Positions 1-8,823 of a DNA stretch of 64,000 nt are shown piece after piece. The notes under the pieces were generated by a model. The model worked only from the letters and a program-made list of their open reading frames with translations. It made no database searches and was not told the origin of the DNA. A program made the translations under genes and the position numbers. The DNA lies in NCBI GenBank assembly GCA_947172645.1, contig CAMWBY010000003.1, forward strand, positions 62,001 to 126,000, read 5' to 3'. Origin of the DNA: an uncultured Lachnospiraceae bacterium. GTDB lineage: Bacteria; Bacillota; Clostridia; Lachnospirales; Lachnospiraceae. The first letter of the stretch is position 1, and every line of letters starts with the position of its first letter.

Positions 1-207
1 TCGTCAAAGAATTTAAAAAAGCCGATTGTGACGAAATCCGTCTGCAAGTTCGGGAAAAGGACAGCGGCACACATGGCGACGGATAGGGCATATCTGGAAA
101 GCAGGATCAAAAAAGCATATCCGGGATATAAGTTCATCGACGCCGAAGTGAAAGTGAATGATATCAACGGCGGTTTTTACATATACGCCAGAATGGTTCG
201 GGATTGA
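1..207 (+). CDS. Partial phage protein of unknown function, C-terminal 68 residues
   Basis: Frame 1 is open from the window edge to a TGA at 205-207, and its codon style matches the prophage genes that follow. The readable part is basic at the start and ends in alternating hydrophobic and charged residues. I do not recognise a family. The start lies outside the window, although an internal ATG at 73 could begin a shorter protein. It precedes a gene with its own strong ribosome binding site. Confidence 0.5.
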   Translation, partial: SSKNLKKPIVTKSVCKFGKRTAAHMATDRAYLESRIKKAYPGYKFIDAEVKVNDINGGFYIYARMVRD

Positions 208-263
208 ATGAGCCGCCGAGGATATAAAAGCAATTCAGGAAAAGAAAAAAGGAGGATCAAACA

Positions 264-1040
264 ATGTTGACAATCACAACAAACAAAACAGAGATCAAGG
301 GGATAGCGGATCGGACTATCACGGAAAAGAATTTGCCGATCACGGATTTCTGGACGAAAAGGATCATCAACCTGTTAGGATTTTCAGATTCGGACAGAAA
401 GACGATCATGCACAATCTGGCAGAGGGCAGACCGGGAACAACGGACGCGGAACGGGAAGTCACATTCACGGCGGGAGGGGCGGCAGCAGTCCGGGTAACG
501 GTAACGGTCAGGATCGGGCAGGATTCCGGCGTCGATTGCTTTATCCTGACGATCCGGGATGTTCTGGAAGTCAGGGGAACGGCGGAGGATGAACAGATTC
601 AGGATCCGGAACCGGAGATCGTGGAGAGTATAGGCGGCGAAGTCGTCGGACTAAAGAACGCGCCCGCCGTCCGCATAATGGAAAAGGCGACGGGGTTCTG
701 CCGATTCTGCAATCAGGCGCGGATCATCGACGCGCCGCAAGGATGTGCGCCGGAGGACTTGAACGATCTGGCGACGGCGGAATGTAATTGCGACGAAGCG
801 CAGCGGGCGCGGACAAAGAAAATGCGAATGGAAGCGGCGGGACTATGGGCAAAGAACACATTCAGCGAACAGAACGGGCAGCTTCAGACCGTGTTATGTG
901 CGATCCGTTCCACGTTCGAGGGCGCGATCGATTACGTCACAGTCAAGATCGGCAAACGCACACACAAAATAGACACGGATTCCGACGGGATGATCCGGAT
1001 CCGTTCGACATTCAGGGACAGCAACGAAGAAACATTCTGA
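264..1040 (+). CDS. Phage protein of unknown function with cysteine pairs
   Basis: A 258-residue protein starting at ATG 264, with the ribosome binding site GGAGG about ten bases upstream. The first 110 residues look like a small beta-rich domain. The middle carries a CRFC pair and, about 30 residues later, a CNC motif, a spacing that could bind zinc. The C-terminal part is basic and beta-rich. I do not recognise the family. Its place upstream of HNH and terminase genes suggests an early-to-late boundary protein, but the function is not established. Confidence 0.7.
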   Translation: MLTITTNKTEIKGIADRTITEKNLPITDFWTKRIINLLGFSDSDRKTIMHNLAEGRPGTTDAEREVTFTAGGAAAVRVTVTVRIGQDSGVDCFILTIRDVLEVRGTAEDEQIQDPEPEIVESIGGEVVGLKNAPAVRIMEKATGFCRFCNQARIIDAPQGCAPEDLNDLATAECNCDEAQRARTKKMRMEAAGLWAKNTFSEQNGQLQTVLCAIRSTFEGAIDYVTVKIGKRTHKIDTDSDGMIRIRSTFRDSNEETF

Positions 1041-1062
1041 CAAGAAAGGGGGCGGCGGATTC

Positions 1063-1401
1063 GTGAAGCGGTTTTTTCTGGATTACAACGAAAGACAGAT
1101 TGTTCACGCGGCGGTCAGATTAGATTCGCGGAGCGGGAAGGCGTCGCCCTTTTTGAAACGGGCAGCGGAAGCGATCAGGAAAGCGAAGGGTGATATGGAC
1201 GTCGGGGAGGTTGCGCCGGACGTCCGGAACGTCATTGTCGAAAAGATATATCAGTCGATCGCATACGGTCAGCCGTGGGAACATTTAGGGGAAACATATT
1301 GTTATCGCGGTCAGTTCTACCAGTTTCGGAAACAGTTCTGTTTCCTGATAGCCGACAACATGGGATTGATAGACGCGCGGCGGCAGCAGTCAGGGGGATA
1401 A
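1063..1401 (+). CDS. Small phage protein of unknown function
   Basis: A 112-residue protein starting at GTG 1063 behind an AAAGGGGGC ribosome binding site. It is rich in basic and aromatic residues, with two predicted helices followed by a YCYRGQFYQFRKQFCF segment. It ends one base before the HNH gene, so the two are probably co-translated. Genes in this position, just before HNH and terminase, are sometimes late transcriptional regulators. No clear helix-turn-helix could be seen, so no function is assigned. Confidence 0.65.
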   Translation: MKRFFLDYNERQIVHAAVRLDSRSGKASPFLKRAAEAIRKAKGDMDVGEVAPDVRNVIVEKIYQSIAYGQPWEHLGETYCYRGQFYQFRKQFCFLIADNMGLIDARRQQSGG

Positions 1402-1402
1402 T

Positions 1403-1726
1403 ATGGCAAAAGATTTTTCGGAATGGTTTTATCAGTCCGGGGCGTGGAAACGCACACGGGCGGCGTACATCGTACACGCGGGCGGATATTGTGAACGTTG
1501 CCGTCGTGAGGTAGAACAGGGAAAACGTTCACTTGCAGACATGAACCCGATCAAGATTGTTCATCACAAGAAATATTTAACGCCGGAAAACATAAACGAT
1601 CCGACGATCAGTCTGTCATTCGACAATCTGGAAGGAGTATGTGAGGATCATCACAACAAAGAACACAAAGCGGGAAAGGGAAAAAGATTTCGTTTTGACG
1701 AAAACGGTCATCCTGTCCCGCTATAA
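1403..1726 (+). CDS. Phage HNH endonuclease
   Basis: A 107-residue protein with a CERC zinc pair near residue 32, a histidine pair (VHHKKYL) near residue 53, an asparagine in the SFDNLEGVC segment and a terminal CEDHHNKEH. This is the usual HNH metal-finger layout. In HK97-like phages such small HNH proteins sit immediately before terminase and help terminase cleave DNA at cos, and this gene is in exactly that position. Its role as packaging cofactor is inferred from position. A selfish homing role is less likely given the compact operon. Confidence 0.88.
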   Translation: MAKDFSEWFYQSGAWKRTRAAYIVHAGGYCERCRREVEQGKRSLADMNPIKIVHHKKYLTPENINDPTISLSFDNLEGVCEDHHNKEHKAGKGKRFRFDENGHPVPL

Positions 1727-1862
1727 GCATATAAGCAGCGCGGCGCAGACCGATCCCCCCGGTATGCGAAAAAAAATAATCAGCGTTTGGAACCGAGGGA
1801 GGGACTACCAAAAAACGCTACATTACGCGCACATATAGGGGGGTTAGGAGGAACTTCAATAA

Positions 1863-2273
1863 ATGGCGGAAAAAAAGACCACTGTTTTGAGCAGTAAGGA
1901 AATTTTGACGGAAGCGAAAATCAAGAAAGAATTTAACGCGATTAAAAAAATGTTTTCCCCGCCCAAAAACAGCAAAACGCAACTTCTGGAACCTATGGAT
2001 CCGGACAAAATGAAACTGATCGAACGGATTATCGAGGAAGTCGCGTTCCAGAAGGTCGCTATGAAAGCGGCAAAGGCGGACATGATTCTAAACGGGTTAC
2101 AGACAACAACGAAAAACGCGTCACAGAAATTTGTCAAAGAAAATCCGGCGGTACAGACTTATGACAAATACGCCCGCGCATATACGGCGAACATGAAAAC
2201 GCTGATCGATATGTTACCGCCAAAACAGAAAAAAGAAGTGTCGTTGCTTATGCAACTTCGCGGGGATGATTAA
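1863..2273 (+). CDS. Phage terminase small subunit (P27-like)
   Basis: A 136-residue, mostly helical, lysine-rich protein starting at ATG 1863 behind a GGAGG site. It lies directly before the large terminase (gap of three bases) and after the HNH gene. Length and composition fit P27-type small subunits, which bind the packaging start site and hand DNA to the large subunit. No sequence motif is decisive by eye, so the call rests largely on position and size. Confidence 0.75.
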   Translation: MAEKKTTVLSSKEILTEAKIKKEFNAIKKMFSPPKNSKTQLLEPMDPDKMKLIERIIEEVAFQKVAMKAAKADMILNGLQTTTKNASQKFVKENPAVQTYDKYARAYTANMKTLIDMLPPKQKKEVSLLMQLRGDD

Positions 2274-2276
2274 GGC

Positions 2277-4040
2277 ATGGGAAAAAGCAAAAAGGCAGCG
2301 GGAACAGAGATCCGCCCGCCGCTATCAGACAATTATATATTCAAGTATTACGACGCGATCAAGCGGATAAAAAGCGGGGAAAAGGTCGAGGGCGTCAGGG
2401 CAGCAGGACAATTCATTCACGACATTTTTCGGATCCTGACGGACGGGATCAATTCCGGGGAATATATATTCAATCCCAAGAAAGCGAATAAGGCGATCCG
2501 GTTTATTGAAAATTTTTGTCATCATTCAGAGGGACGCGCGGATCTGCTAAAGTTGGAACTATGGCAAAAGGCGATAGTTTCGGCAATATTCGGAATCATG
2601 GATCCGGATCGCCCGGACTGCAGAATGTTCCGGGAAGTCCTGTTGATTGTCGCCCGGAAAAACGGCAAAACGCTATTAGCGGCGGCGATCATGGCGTACA
2701 TGGCATACATAGACGGCGAATATGGCGCGAAATTATATTGTCTTGCGCCGAAACTGGATCAGGCGGATTTATGTTTTGACGCATTTTATCAGATCGTACA
2801 GTCCGACGACGAACTAAACAAAATGACAAAGAAACGCCGTTCGGATATTTACATTAAGGACTTCAACACGTCCGTGAAAAAAATCGCGTTCAATTCCAAA
2901 AAATCCGACGGCTTCAACGTCTATTTTTGTTTGAATGACGAGATCGAAGCGTGGCGCGGGGATTCCGGATTGAAACAGTACGAAGTTATTTCGTCGGCAA
3001 CTGGCAGCAGGGCGCAGCCGCTTATCATGTCAACCGGGACGGCGGGATATGAAAACGAAGGCATATATGACGAACTGATCCGGAGGGCGACGGCGTTCCT
3101 GAAAGGACGGTCGATCGGGAAAGAAAAAGAACGCCGCCTTCTGCCGTTCCTGTTCATCATTGACGACGTGGAGAAATGGGACACGCGGGAGGAAATCGAA
3201 AAGTCGAATCCGAATCTGGATGTGTCCGTTCTATGGCAGTATTACGAAGAACAGATCGCAATCGCACATTCAAGCCTATCGAAAAAGGCGGAATTCCTGA
3301 CAAAGTTTTGTAACATCAAACAGAATTCCGCGATCGCGTGGTTAGATATGCAGGACGTTGAAAAGGCAGTCAGGAGGGACGACGCCGGGATCCCGGTTCG
3401 CCTGTCACTGGATGATTTCCGGGGATGTTATTGTGTCGGTGGAATAGATCTATCCAGAACAACAGACCTGACGGCGGCGGCGGTCGTAATAGAGCGCGGC
3501 GGCGTGAATTATTGTCTGGTTCAATTCTTTATGCCACAAAAGCGGTACGAGGTAGCGATCGACGAAGAAAACGTCCCGTATAATTTCTTCCGGGAAAAAG
3601 GATTCCTGACGATTTCCGGGGAAAATTCGGTCGATTACCGCGACGTTTTCAAGTGGTTTTTTGATCTGGTAAAGGTTTATAAAATAAAGCCGCTGAAAGT
3701 AGGTTATGACAGATATTCGGCGCAGTATCTGGTTCAGGAAATGAAAGAATCGGGGTTCCACATGGACGACGTGTATCAGGGAACGAACCTGACGCCGATC
3801 CTGATCGAGTTTGAGGGAAATCTAAAGGACGGGCGGATCGAGATCGGGGACAATGGACTTTTACATTCGCATTTTCTGAACGTCGCCGTCGATATCAACC
3901 TGAACGATTCACGAATGAAGCCTGTCAAGATAGACAGACGGGCGCACATAGACGGCGCGGTCGCCGTATTCGACGCCTTCACGGTAAAAGCAAAGTACCA
4001 CAACGAAATAGGGCGGCTTCTGGAAAACAAGGGAAAATGA
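2277..4040 (+). CDS. Phage terminase large subunit
   Basis: A 587-residue packaging motor. The ATPase half shows a Walker A-like ARKNGKT near residues 125-132 and a Walker B region with NDEIEAW near residue 220, followed by the STGTAG coupling motif. The nuclease half begins with GGIDLSRTTDLTA near residue 388, holding the metal-binding aspartate. Length matches the P27/HK97-type family (550-600). It would translocate genome into procapsids and cut concatemers. The start at ATG 2277 follows the small subunit closely. It ends just before a terminator-like hairpin. Confidence 0.95.
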   Translation: MGKSKKAAGTEIRPPLSDNYIFKYYDAIKRIKSGEKVEGVRAAGQFIHDIFRILTDGINSGEYIFNPKKANKAIRFIENFCHHSEGRADLLKLELWQKAIVSAIFGIMDPDRPDCRMFREVLLIVARKNGKTLLAAAIMAYMAYIDGEYGAKLYCLAPKLDQADLCFDAFYQIVQSDDELNKMTKKRRSDIYIKDFNTSVKKIAFNSKKSDGFNVYFCLNDEIEAWRGDSGLKQYEVISSATGSRAQPLIMSTGTAGYENEGIYDELIRRATAFLKGRSIGKEKERRLLPFLFIIDDVEKWDTREEIEKSNPNLDVSVLWQYYEEQIAIAHSSLSKKAEFLTKFCNIKQNSAIAWLDMQDVEKAVRRDDAGIPVRLSLDDFRGCYCVGGIDLSRTTDLTAAAVVIERGGVNYCLVQFFMPQKRYEVAIDEENVPYNFFREKGFLTISGENSVDYRDVFKWFFDLVKVYKIKPLKVGYDRYSAQYLVQEMKESGFHMDDVYQGTNLTPILIEFEGNLKDGRIEIGDNGLLHSHFLNVAVDINLNDSRMKPVKIDRRAHIDGAVAVFDAFTVKAKYHNEIGRLLENKGK

Positions 4041-4041
4041 T

Positions 4042-4089
4042 CCCCGGCAGCAGGACGAAAATTTCGTCATTCTGTCGGGGTTTCGTTTT
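4042..4089 (+). terminator. Terminator-like hairpin after terminase
   Basis: CCCCGGCAG (4042-4050) pairs with CTGTCGGGG (4072-4080), with one G-U pair. Inside it, GACGAAA (4054-4060) pairs with TTTCGTC (4062-4068). The structure is followed by the T-rich run TTTCGTTTT. A partly similar element precedes a later gene at 20224-20276. It could terminate packaging-gene transcripts or attenuate read-through into the portal gene. Confidence 0.55.
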
Positions 4090-4142
4090 GTATGATAAAG
4101 CATGATAGACAGAATAGACACGAAGAAAGGAGGGCGGAAAAC

Positions 4143-5435
4143 GTGGGACTGATACGGGATTTATTACATTTACGCCGGACAAAATACGCGCCGTTTTTCG
4201 CCGTCCGGGGAGATTATCAGGCGAACGGGAATCTGGCGGATTCGGATATCGTCGGGGCGATTGCGAACGTGATCGCGTCGAACGTCGGGAAGTTACAGCC
4301 GCAGATCGTCAGGAGGACGGACGCCGGGTTATCTGTCAGGAATGATTATTTGTCCCGGATCCTGTCGCTTCGTTGGACGCCGGAAACGGACACATATTCC
4401 GCACTATACAAAATGGCGTCGGATCTGGTGTATCACTCCAACGCATACGCAGTTATATTTTACACGCCGGATTTTATGCGCGTTCAATCGATCGTGCCGA
4501 TTACGGCGTCAAATGCGAGGATATGGGAGGATGAAAGCGGCGTCCTTCTGTTCCGGTTCCGGTGGGAATATGACGGGAAATATTACACATTACCATACCA
4601 GAACGTGATCCACATCAAAAGCAGATTCGACAAAAGGCGATTCATGGGAACCGCGCCGGACAGTCAGTTGAAAAACACGCTTGAACTGATAGACACGACG
4701 GGGGAAGCGTTGAGGGCAGCAGTCCGGAATTCCGCAAACCTGAAAGGATATTTGCAATATAACAATTTCATCGACGACGAAGAACTGAAAAAGAAAGTCA
4801 AAGAGTTTCAGGACGCGTATATGTCAGTGTCGAACGACGGAGGGATCGCCGGACTAGATAATTCAATGGAATTCCATGAGGTAAAGCAGACAACGCCGAA
4901 CATTCCCGTGATACAGTCGCAGTATTTACGGGACAACGTATATCGGTATTACGGCGTGAATGAAAAGATCCTGACATCAACATTTACGGAAACGGAATGG
5001 AATTCGTTTTATGAAAATGTCATCGAACCGATATCGATCCAGTTATCGCTTGAATTCACATTCAAGTTATTGACGGAGCGGGAAAGAGGGTTCGGAAACA
5101 AAGTGATATTCACGGCGAACCGCCTACAATACGCCACGCTTCAAACGCGAATAGCAATCGGCGGCGCATTGTATGACCGGGGGATCATCACAATAAACGA
5201 ATTGCGGGAACTTATGTATTATGAGCCGATCGAGGGCGGCGACGTCCGGATGATAAGTCTGAACTATGTCAATACGGACGATCAATCGCTTTATCAGGTG
5301 GGAAAGGATGACGACGGCGGAGGGCAGCAGGAGCCGGAGGGAATACCGGAAAACAGGATCCGGAACGCTGCCGTCTATTTCCTGAAAACAGAGAAAAAGG
5401 AGGGCGCAGACAATGCCAAAAGCGAAAATATTTAA
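4143..5435 (+). CDS. Phage portal protein (HK97 family)
   Basis: A 430-residue portal subunit. I chose GTG 4143 because an AAAGGAGGGC site lies just upstream; the ATG at 4092 has no comparable site and would add 17 odd residues. Family features include an N-terminal clip and stem region, a central segment that follows PYQNVIHIKSR, and a C-terminal part with RYYGVNEKILTS, typical of HK97-type portals. Twelve copies would form the DNA entry ring and the terminase dock. The tail of the gene overlaps the protease start by 23 bases, so translation is probably coupled. Confidence 0.93.
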   Translation: MGLIRDLLHLRRTKYAPFFAVRGDYQANGNLADSDIVGAIANVIASNVGKLQPQIVRRTDAGLSVRNDYLSRILSLRWTPETDTYSALYKMASDLVYHSNAYAVIFYTPDFMRVQSIVPITASNARIWEDESGVLLFRFRWEYDGKYYTLPYQNVIHIKSRFDKRRFMGTAPDSQLKNTLELIDTTGEALRAAVRNSANLKGYLQYNNFIDDEELKKKVKEFQDAYMSVSNDGGIAGLDNSMEFHEVKQTTPNIPVIQSQYLRDNVYRYYGVNEKILTSTFTETEWNSFYENVIEPISIQLSLEFTFKLLTERERGFGNKVIFTANRLQYATLQTRIAIGGALYDRGIITINELRELMYYEPIEGGDVRMISLNYVNTDDQSLYQVGKDDDGGGQQEPEGIPENRIRNAAVYFLKTEKKEGADNAKSENI

Positions 5436-6180
5436 TTGTTTCGAGGTAAAAAACGAAACGCCGACGTCGGCGGATCTGTATTTTTACGGCGATATCGTGT
5501 CCGATTGGTGGGGAGCATGGCAGGAAGAGGATCAATATCCCGAAGCGATTAAGAATTTCCTGTCGGCACAACAGGGAAAAAGCCTGAATATATATGTCAA
5601 TTCCGGCGGCGGTTCCGTTTTTGCCGGACTTGCAATCTATAACATGATCCGGCGTTTTTCTGAAACGAACGCCGTTCAAGTGTTTGTTGACGGACTGGCG
5701 GGATCGATCGCGTCCGTGATCGCATTCGCCGGAAGTATGCCGCCGAAAATACCGTCGAACGCGTTTTTGATGATTCACAATCCGTTTGCACTGGTAGAGG
5801 GGAACGCGGCAGATTTACGGAAAATGGCGGACGATCTGGACGTCATAGCGGGCGGGATCCTGAATGTGTATATGGAACACGTCAGGGAGGGCGTAACCGA
5901 GGATCAGATCCGGGAACTTATGGACGCAGAAACATGGCTGAACGGTCAGGACGCGGCGGAGTATTTCAACATCGAAACGACGGAGAGTGTCGCGGAAATT
6001 GCGGCGGCGTCCGGCGGATATGTCGCAAGGGTTCACAATATGCCGAAGGATCTTGTCATCCAGAGGGAAGCAGCGGCGGCAAAAAACAAAACGTCTGATA
6101 ATCAGGACGCGCGGTCGGCGGAACTGATTCAGAATAAAAAGCGCGACGAAATCGCGCGGATCATTATCAATACCTTGTGA
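5413..6180 (+). CDS. ClpP-like prohead maturation protease
   Basis: A 255-residue serine protease of the ClpP fold used by many HK97-type phages. The catalytic triad is visible: S98 in GLAGSIAS, H122 in MIHNP and D171 in MDAETW. NSGGGSVF (residues 63-70) forms the glycine-rich oxyanion strand. The C-terminal 60 residues are charged and probably bind the capsid. It would remove the capsid protein's N-terminal scaffold domain during maturation. It overlaps the portal gene and lies 16 bases before the capsid gene, the standard order. Confidence 0.95.
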   Translation: MPKAKIFNCFEVKNETPTSADLYFYGDIVSDWWGAWQEEDQYPEAIKNFLSAQQGKSLNIYVNSGGGSVFAGLAIYNMIRRFSETNAVQVFVDGLAGSIASVIAFAGSMPPKIPSNAFLMIHNPFALVEGNAADLRKMADDLDVIAGGILNVYMEHVREGVTEDQIRELMDAETWLNGQDAAEYFNIETTESVAEIAAASGGYVARVHNMPKDLVIQREAAAAKNKTSDNQDARSAELIQNKKRDEIARIIINTL

Positions 6181-6196
6181 AAGGAGAACAAAAAAC

Positions 6197-7423
6197 ATGA
6201 AACATGATGAACTTTTGAAACTCACGAAAGACCAGTTAAACGCGCGTCTGAAAGAGATCGGCGTGTCCGCAAAGACGGCGGAAGGCGAAGTTCTGGACGC
6301 ACTGTTGACCGAAGCGCAGGATATCCGGGACATTCTGGATCAGGCAAAGAAACGCGAACAGCTTCAGGGATTCGCGGACAGCGCAGAGGATCCGGAACCG
6401 AATCAGGGAGAAAAGGACGAACAGTCCGACGCCCCGGTCAAGGCATACGACAAGCGCGGAAAGGCATTAAAAGACGGCGCGGGCGTTAGATTTTCTGCGC
6501 GTATTGCAACGCCGAGCGTTAAAGCGTCCCTGTCAGTTGAACAGACCGCCCCGGTCGTACATACCGCGCCGGACTTAAACCAGACAGTAAACCCGGTTTC
6601 CGCCCTGATCGATATGGTCAAGGCAGTTCCGCTTCAGGGCGGCGAAACATATCAGCGCGGATTCGTAAAGGATTACGGCGCGGACGGAGCGGGAGCGACA
6701 GCAGAAGGGGCGACATATAACGGCGTGGAACCGTCCTTCGGCTATGTGACAATCGAAAAACAGAAAGTCACAGCATACACAGAGGAACCGGAGGAAATGC
6801 AGAAACTTCCGAACGCGGATTATGATTCCGTGATCGAAGGATCCGTCAGCAAGGCGATCCGGCGTTTTCTGTCCCGTCAGATCCTGATCGGCGACGGTTC
6901 GACGTCGAACCTGAAAGGAATCTTTTTCAATCCGACAAAGGAGAGCGAACGCGTTATCGATCCGGCGACGGATATCACAACGATCGCGGCAATCGATGAC
7001 GGAACACTTGACGAGATCATTTATTCATTCGGCGGCGACGAGGAAGTCGAGGGCGTGGCGACGCTGATCCTGAACAAACAGGACTTGAAAGCGTTCGCAA
7101 AATTGCGCGACAAACAGGGGCGGAAAGTTTACACGATTGTAAACAGGGGGCAGACCGGGACGATCGACGGCGTTCCTTTTGTTATCAATTCGGCTTGCGC
7201 TGCTATTTCGGACAGCAAGACGACAGCGGAAGCGTATGTCATGGCATACGGCTATTTACAGAATTACGAACTGGCGATCTTTTCCGATATCGACGTCCGC
7301 CGTTCTGATGATTACAAGTTTAAGAATGGACAGACGGCGTTCAGGGCGTCCATGTTCGCGGGCGGTTCCGTGGCAGCATGGAACGGATTTATCCGCGTAA
7401 AGAAAGCGGCAGCAAAGGCGTAA
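6197..7423 (+). CDS. Phage major capsid protein (HK97 fold)
   Basis: A 408-residue protein. The first 110 or so residues are helical and highly charged, like the cleavable delta (scaffold) domain. The remainder has family features such as RRFLSRQILIGDGSTSNLKGI, the E-loop and P-domain regions, and a C-terminal block ending in FRASMFAGGSVAAWNGFIRVKKA. Start ATG 6197 follows an AAAGGAGAAC site. Neighbouring protease and connector genes confirm the call. The likely cleavage point near residue 110-120 is inferred, not visible as a motif. Confidence 0.95.
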   Translation: MKHDELLKLTKDQLNARLKEIGVSAKTAEGEVLDALLTEAQDIRDILDQAKKREQLQGFADSAEDPEPNQGEKDEQSDAPVKAYDKRGKALKDGAGVRFSARIATPSVKASLSVEQTAPVVHTAPDLNQTVNPVSALIDMVKAVPLQGGETYQRGFVKDYGADGAGATAEGATYNGVEPSFGYVTIEKQKVTAYTEEPEEMQKLPNADYDSVIEGSVSKAIRRFLSRQILIGDGSTSNLKGIFFNPTKESERVIDPATDITTIAAIDDGTLDEIIYSFGGDEEVEGVATLILNKQDLKAFAKLRDKQGRKVYTIVNRGQTGTIDGVPFVINSACAAISDSKTTAEAYVMAYGYLQNYELAIFSDIDVRRSDDYKFKNGQTAFRASMFAGGSVAAWNGFIRVKKAAAKA

Positions 7424-7448
7424 ATAACCAGAAAGGCGGGCGGAATTG

Positions 7449-7781
7449 ATGACGATCGAAGAATTGTATCAGGCGGCGCGGCTTCGCGTCAGAAAAGCAA
7501 TACCGGACGATCTGGACGCGGACGTCCGCCGCGTGGCAGATACGGCGATCGCGGATCTGAAACGAATCGGAGTTCACGACAGTTGGTTGTCGGAACCGTC
7601 GGATCCGATGATTGTCGAAACTGTCCTGTCATATGTAAAAGCAAATTATTCTATTGACACGAACGCATACCCGATTTTGTCGGGTATTTACGACTTGAAC
7701 GTCACAAAAATAAAGGGCGATAGTAAATATTTTACCGTCGCCCCCGGAACCAGAAAAAGGAGGACGCGGAAAAGTGGTTGA
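7449..7781 (+). CDS. Head-tail connector protein (gp6-like)
   Basis: A 110-residue helical protein. ATG 7449 is preferred over the TTG one codon earlier. MTIEELYQAARLRVR followed by a segment with ADTAIADLKRIGV is typical of HK97 gp6 or phage_connect_1 adaptors, which form the ring under the portal. It follows the capsid gene by 25 bases and overlaps the next gene by 8 bases. Confidence 0.8.
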   Translation: MTIEELYQAARLRVRKAIPDDLDADVRRVADTAIADLKRIGVHDSWLSEPSDPMIVETVLSYVKANYSIDTNAYPILSGIYDLNVTKIKGDSKYFTVAPGTRKRRTRKSG

Positions 7782-8064
7782 ATGTCAGATCACATTGATT
7801 CATCCGGGCGACAATCCGGAGGATGACGAAAAGACGGTCGTATTTGCAGAAATGAACCCGATCGGGCGGGATGAATTCCAGTCTGCGGGCGTCAATGGCT
7901 ATAAAGCGCAGAATCAGTTCGTAATATGGGCGGAGGAATACGACGAACAGCCGGAACTTCAACACGGAAACAAGCGTCTGACGATTTATAGGACGTATGG
8001 GGCAAGACCGGACGGGAAGATCGAACTATACGCGGCGGAACGGGTGGGAAATCATGGTCGTTAA
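7774..8064 (+). CDS. Head closure / stopper-like protein
   Basis: A 96-residue, mostly beta-strand protein starting at GTG 7774, overlapping the connector gene. The short size, acidic beta-rich composition and position between connector and gp10-like gene fit the head-closure family (SPP1 gp16-like). These proteins plug the channel until infection. No strong single motif is visible, so the call rests mainly on gene order. Confidence 0.7.
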   Translation: MVECQITLIHPGDNPEDDEKTVVFAEMNPIGRDEFQSAGVNGYKAQNQFVIWAEEYDEQPELQHGNKRLTIYRTYGARPDGKIELYAAERVGNHGR

Positions 8065-8461
8065 TGTAAAACCGGAACAACTGTCCGAAGCGATCCGGGG
8101 GCAGCTAGAGGAATACAGCGCGGACGTAACAAAGGCGATCAATCAGAATTTGAAAGAGGTCGCCGACAAGACGGCAGACGCGCTGAAAAAAGGCGGATCA
8201 TACAAAGAAAGGACGGGGAAATATACGCCCGATTGGAGTGTATCGGCGCGGAAAGTGTCGTCAGTAGCGCAAAGCGAAAGTTATTCCGTCCACAATAGAA
8301 AACATTATCAACTGACGCACCTTCTGGAAAAAGGACACGTCACACGGAACGGCAGCAGGACGCGGGCGTTTGAGCATATTCTACCCGCTGGACAGGCGGC
8401 GGAGGAATTGGGAGTCGAAGCGGTCGAAAAAGCCGTCAGGAGCGCGAATGGGGGTATCTAA
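8054..8461 (+). CDS. HK97 gp10-like tail completion protein
   Basis: A 135-residue protein from ATG 8054; an earlier in-frame start at 7997 would overlap deeply with the previous gene and lacks a good ribosome site. HLLEKGHVTRNGSRTRAFEHI is the recognisable signature of the HK97 gp10 family, and the N-terminal helix carries many charged residues. These proteins act at the head-tail interface during assembly. Its stop codon overlaps the next ATG. Confidence 0.85.
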   Translation: MVVNVKPEQLSEAIRGQLEEYSADVTKAINQNLKEVADKTADALKKGGSYKERTGKYTPDWSVSARKVSSVAQSESYSVHNRKHYQLTHLLEKGHVTRNGSRTRAFEHILPAGQAAEELGVEAVEKAVRSANGGI

Positions 8462-8802
8462 TGGGCGTTAAGTATGAAAGGATCATCGAACGGGCGGTCG
8501 CGTTGGGACTGCCGATCGCGGAATATGAATTCCGGGGCACAAAAAAGAATCCCGCGCCGGATCCGCCGTTCCTGATTTATTTTTGTTCGGAGGATCAGAC
8601 GGGGACGGATGAAAGAAACACGATCCGAAAGATCAGCGGTTCGATTGAACTTTATACAGACAGGAAACCGGATCACGATCTGGAACGGAGGATCGAACGG
8701 GAAGTCCTGTTTGACATTGAGTTTCACAAAACGACAGCACCGATTCAGTCGGAAAATATGTATCAAACGGCGTATGATTTCAACGTCGTTCAAAAAATTT
8801 AA
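8461..8802 (+). CDS. Tail terminator / minor tail protein
   Basis: A 113-residue alpha/beta protein starting at ATG 8461, overlapping the preceding stop. The pattern of an N-terminal helix, a PPFLIYF strand, a GSIELYTD strand and a final YQTAYDFNVVQ strand fits the gpU-like tail terminator fold. It is next to the tail tube gene, as expected. The role, capping the tail tube and binding the head, is inferred from order and strand pattern. Confidence 0.68.
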   Translation: MGVKYERIIERAVALGLPIAEYEFRGTKKNPAPDPPFLIYFCSEDQTGTDERNTIRKISGSIELYTDRKPDHDLERRIEREVLFDIEFHKTTAPIQSENMYQTAYDFNVVQKI

Positions 8803-8823
8803 GGCAGGAAGGAGCAAAGAAAA

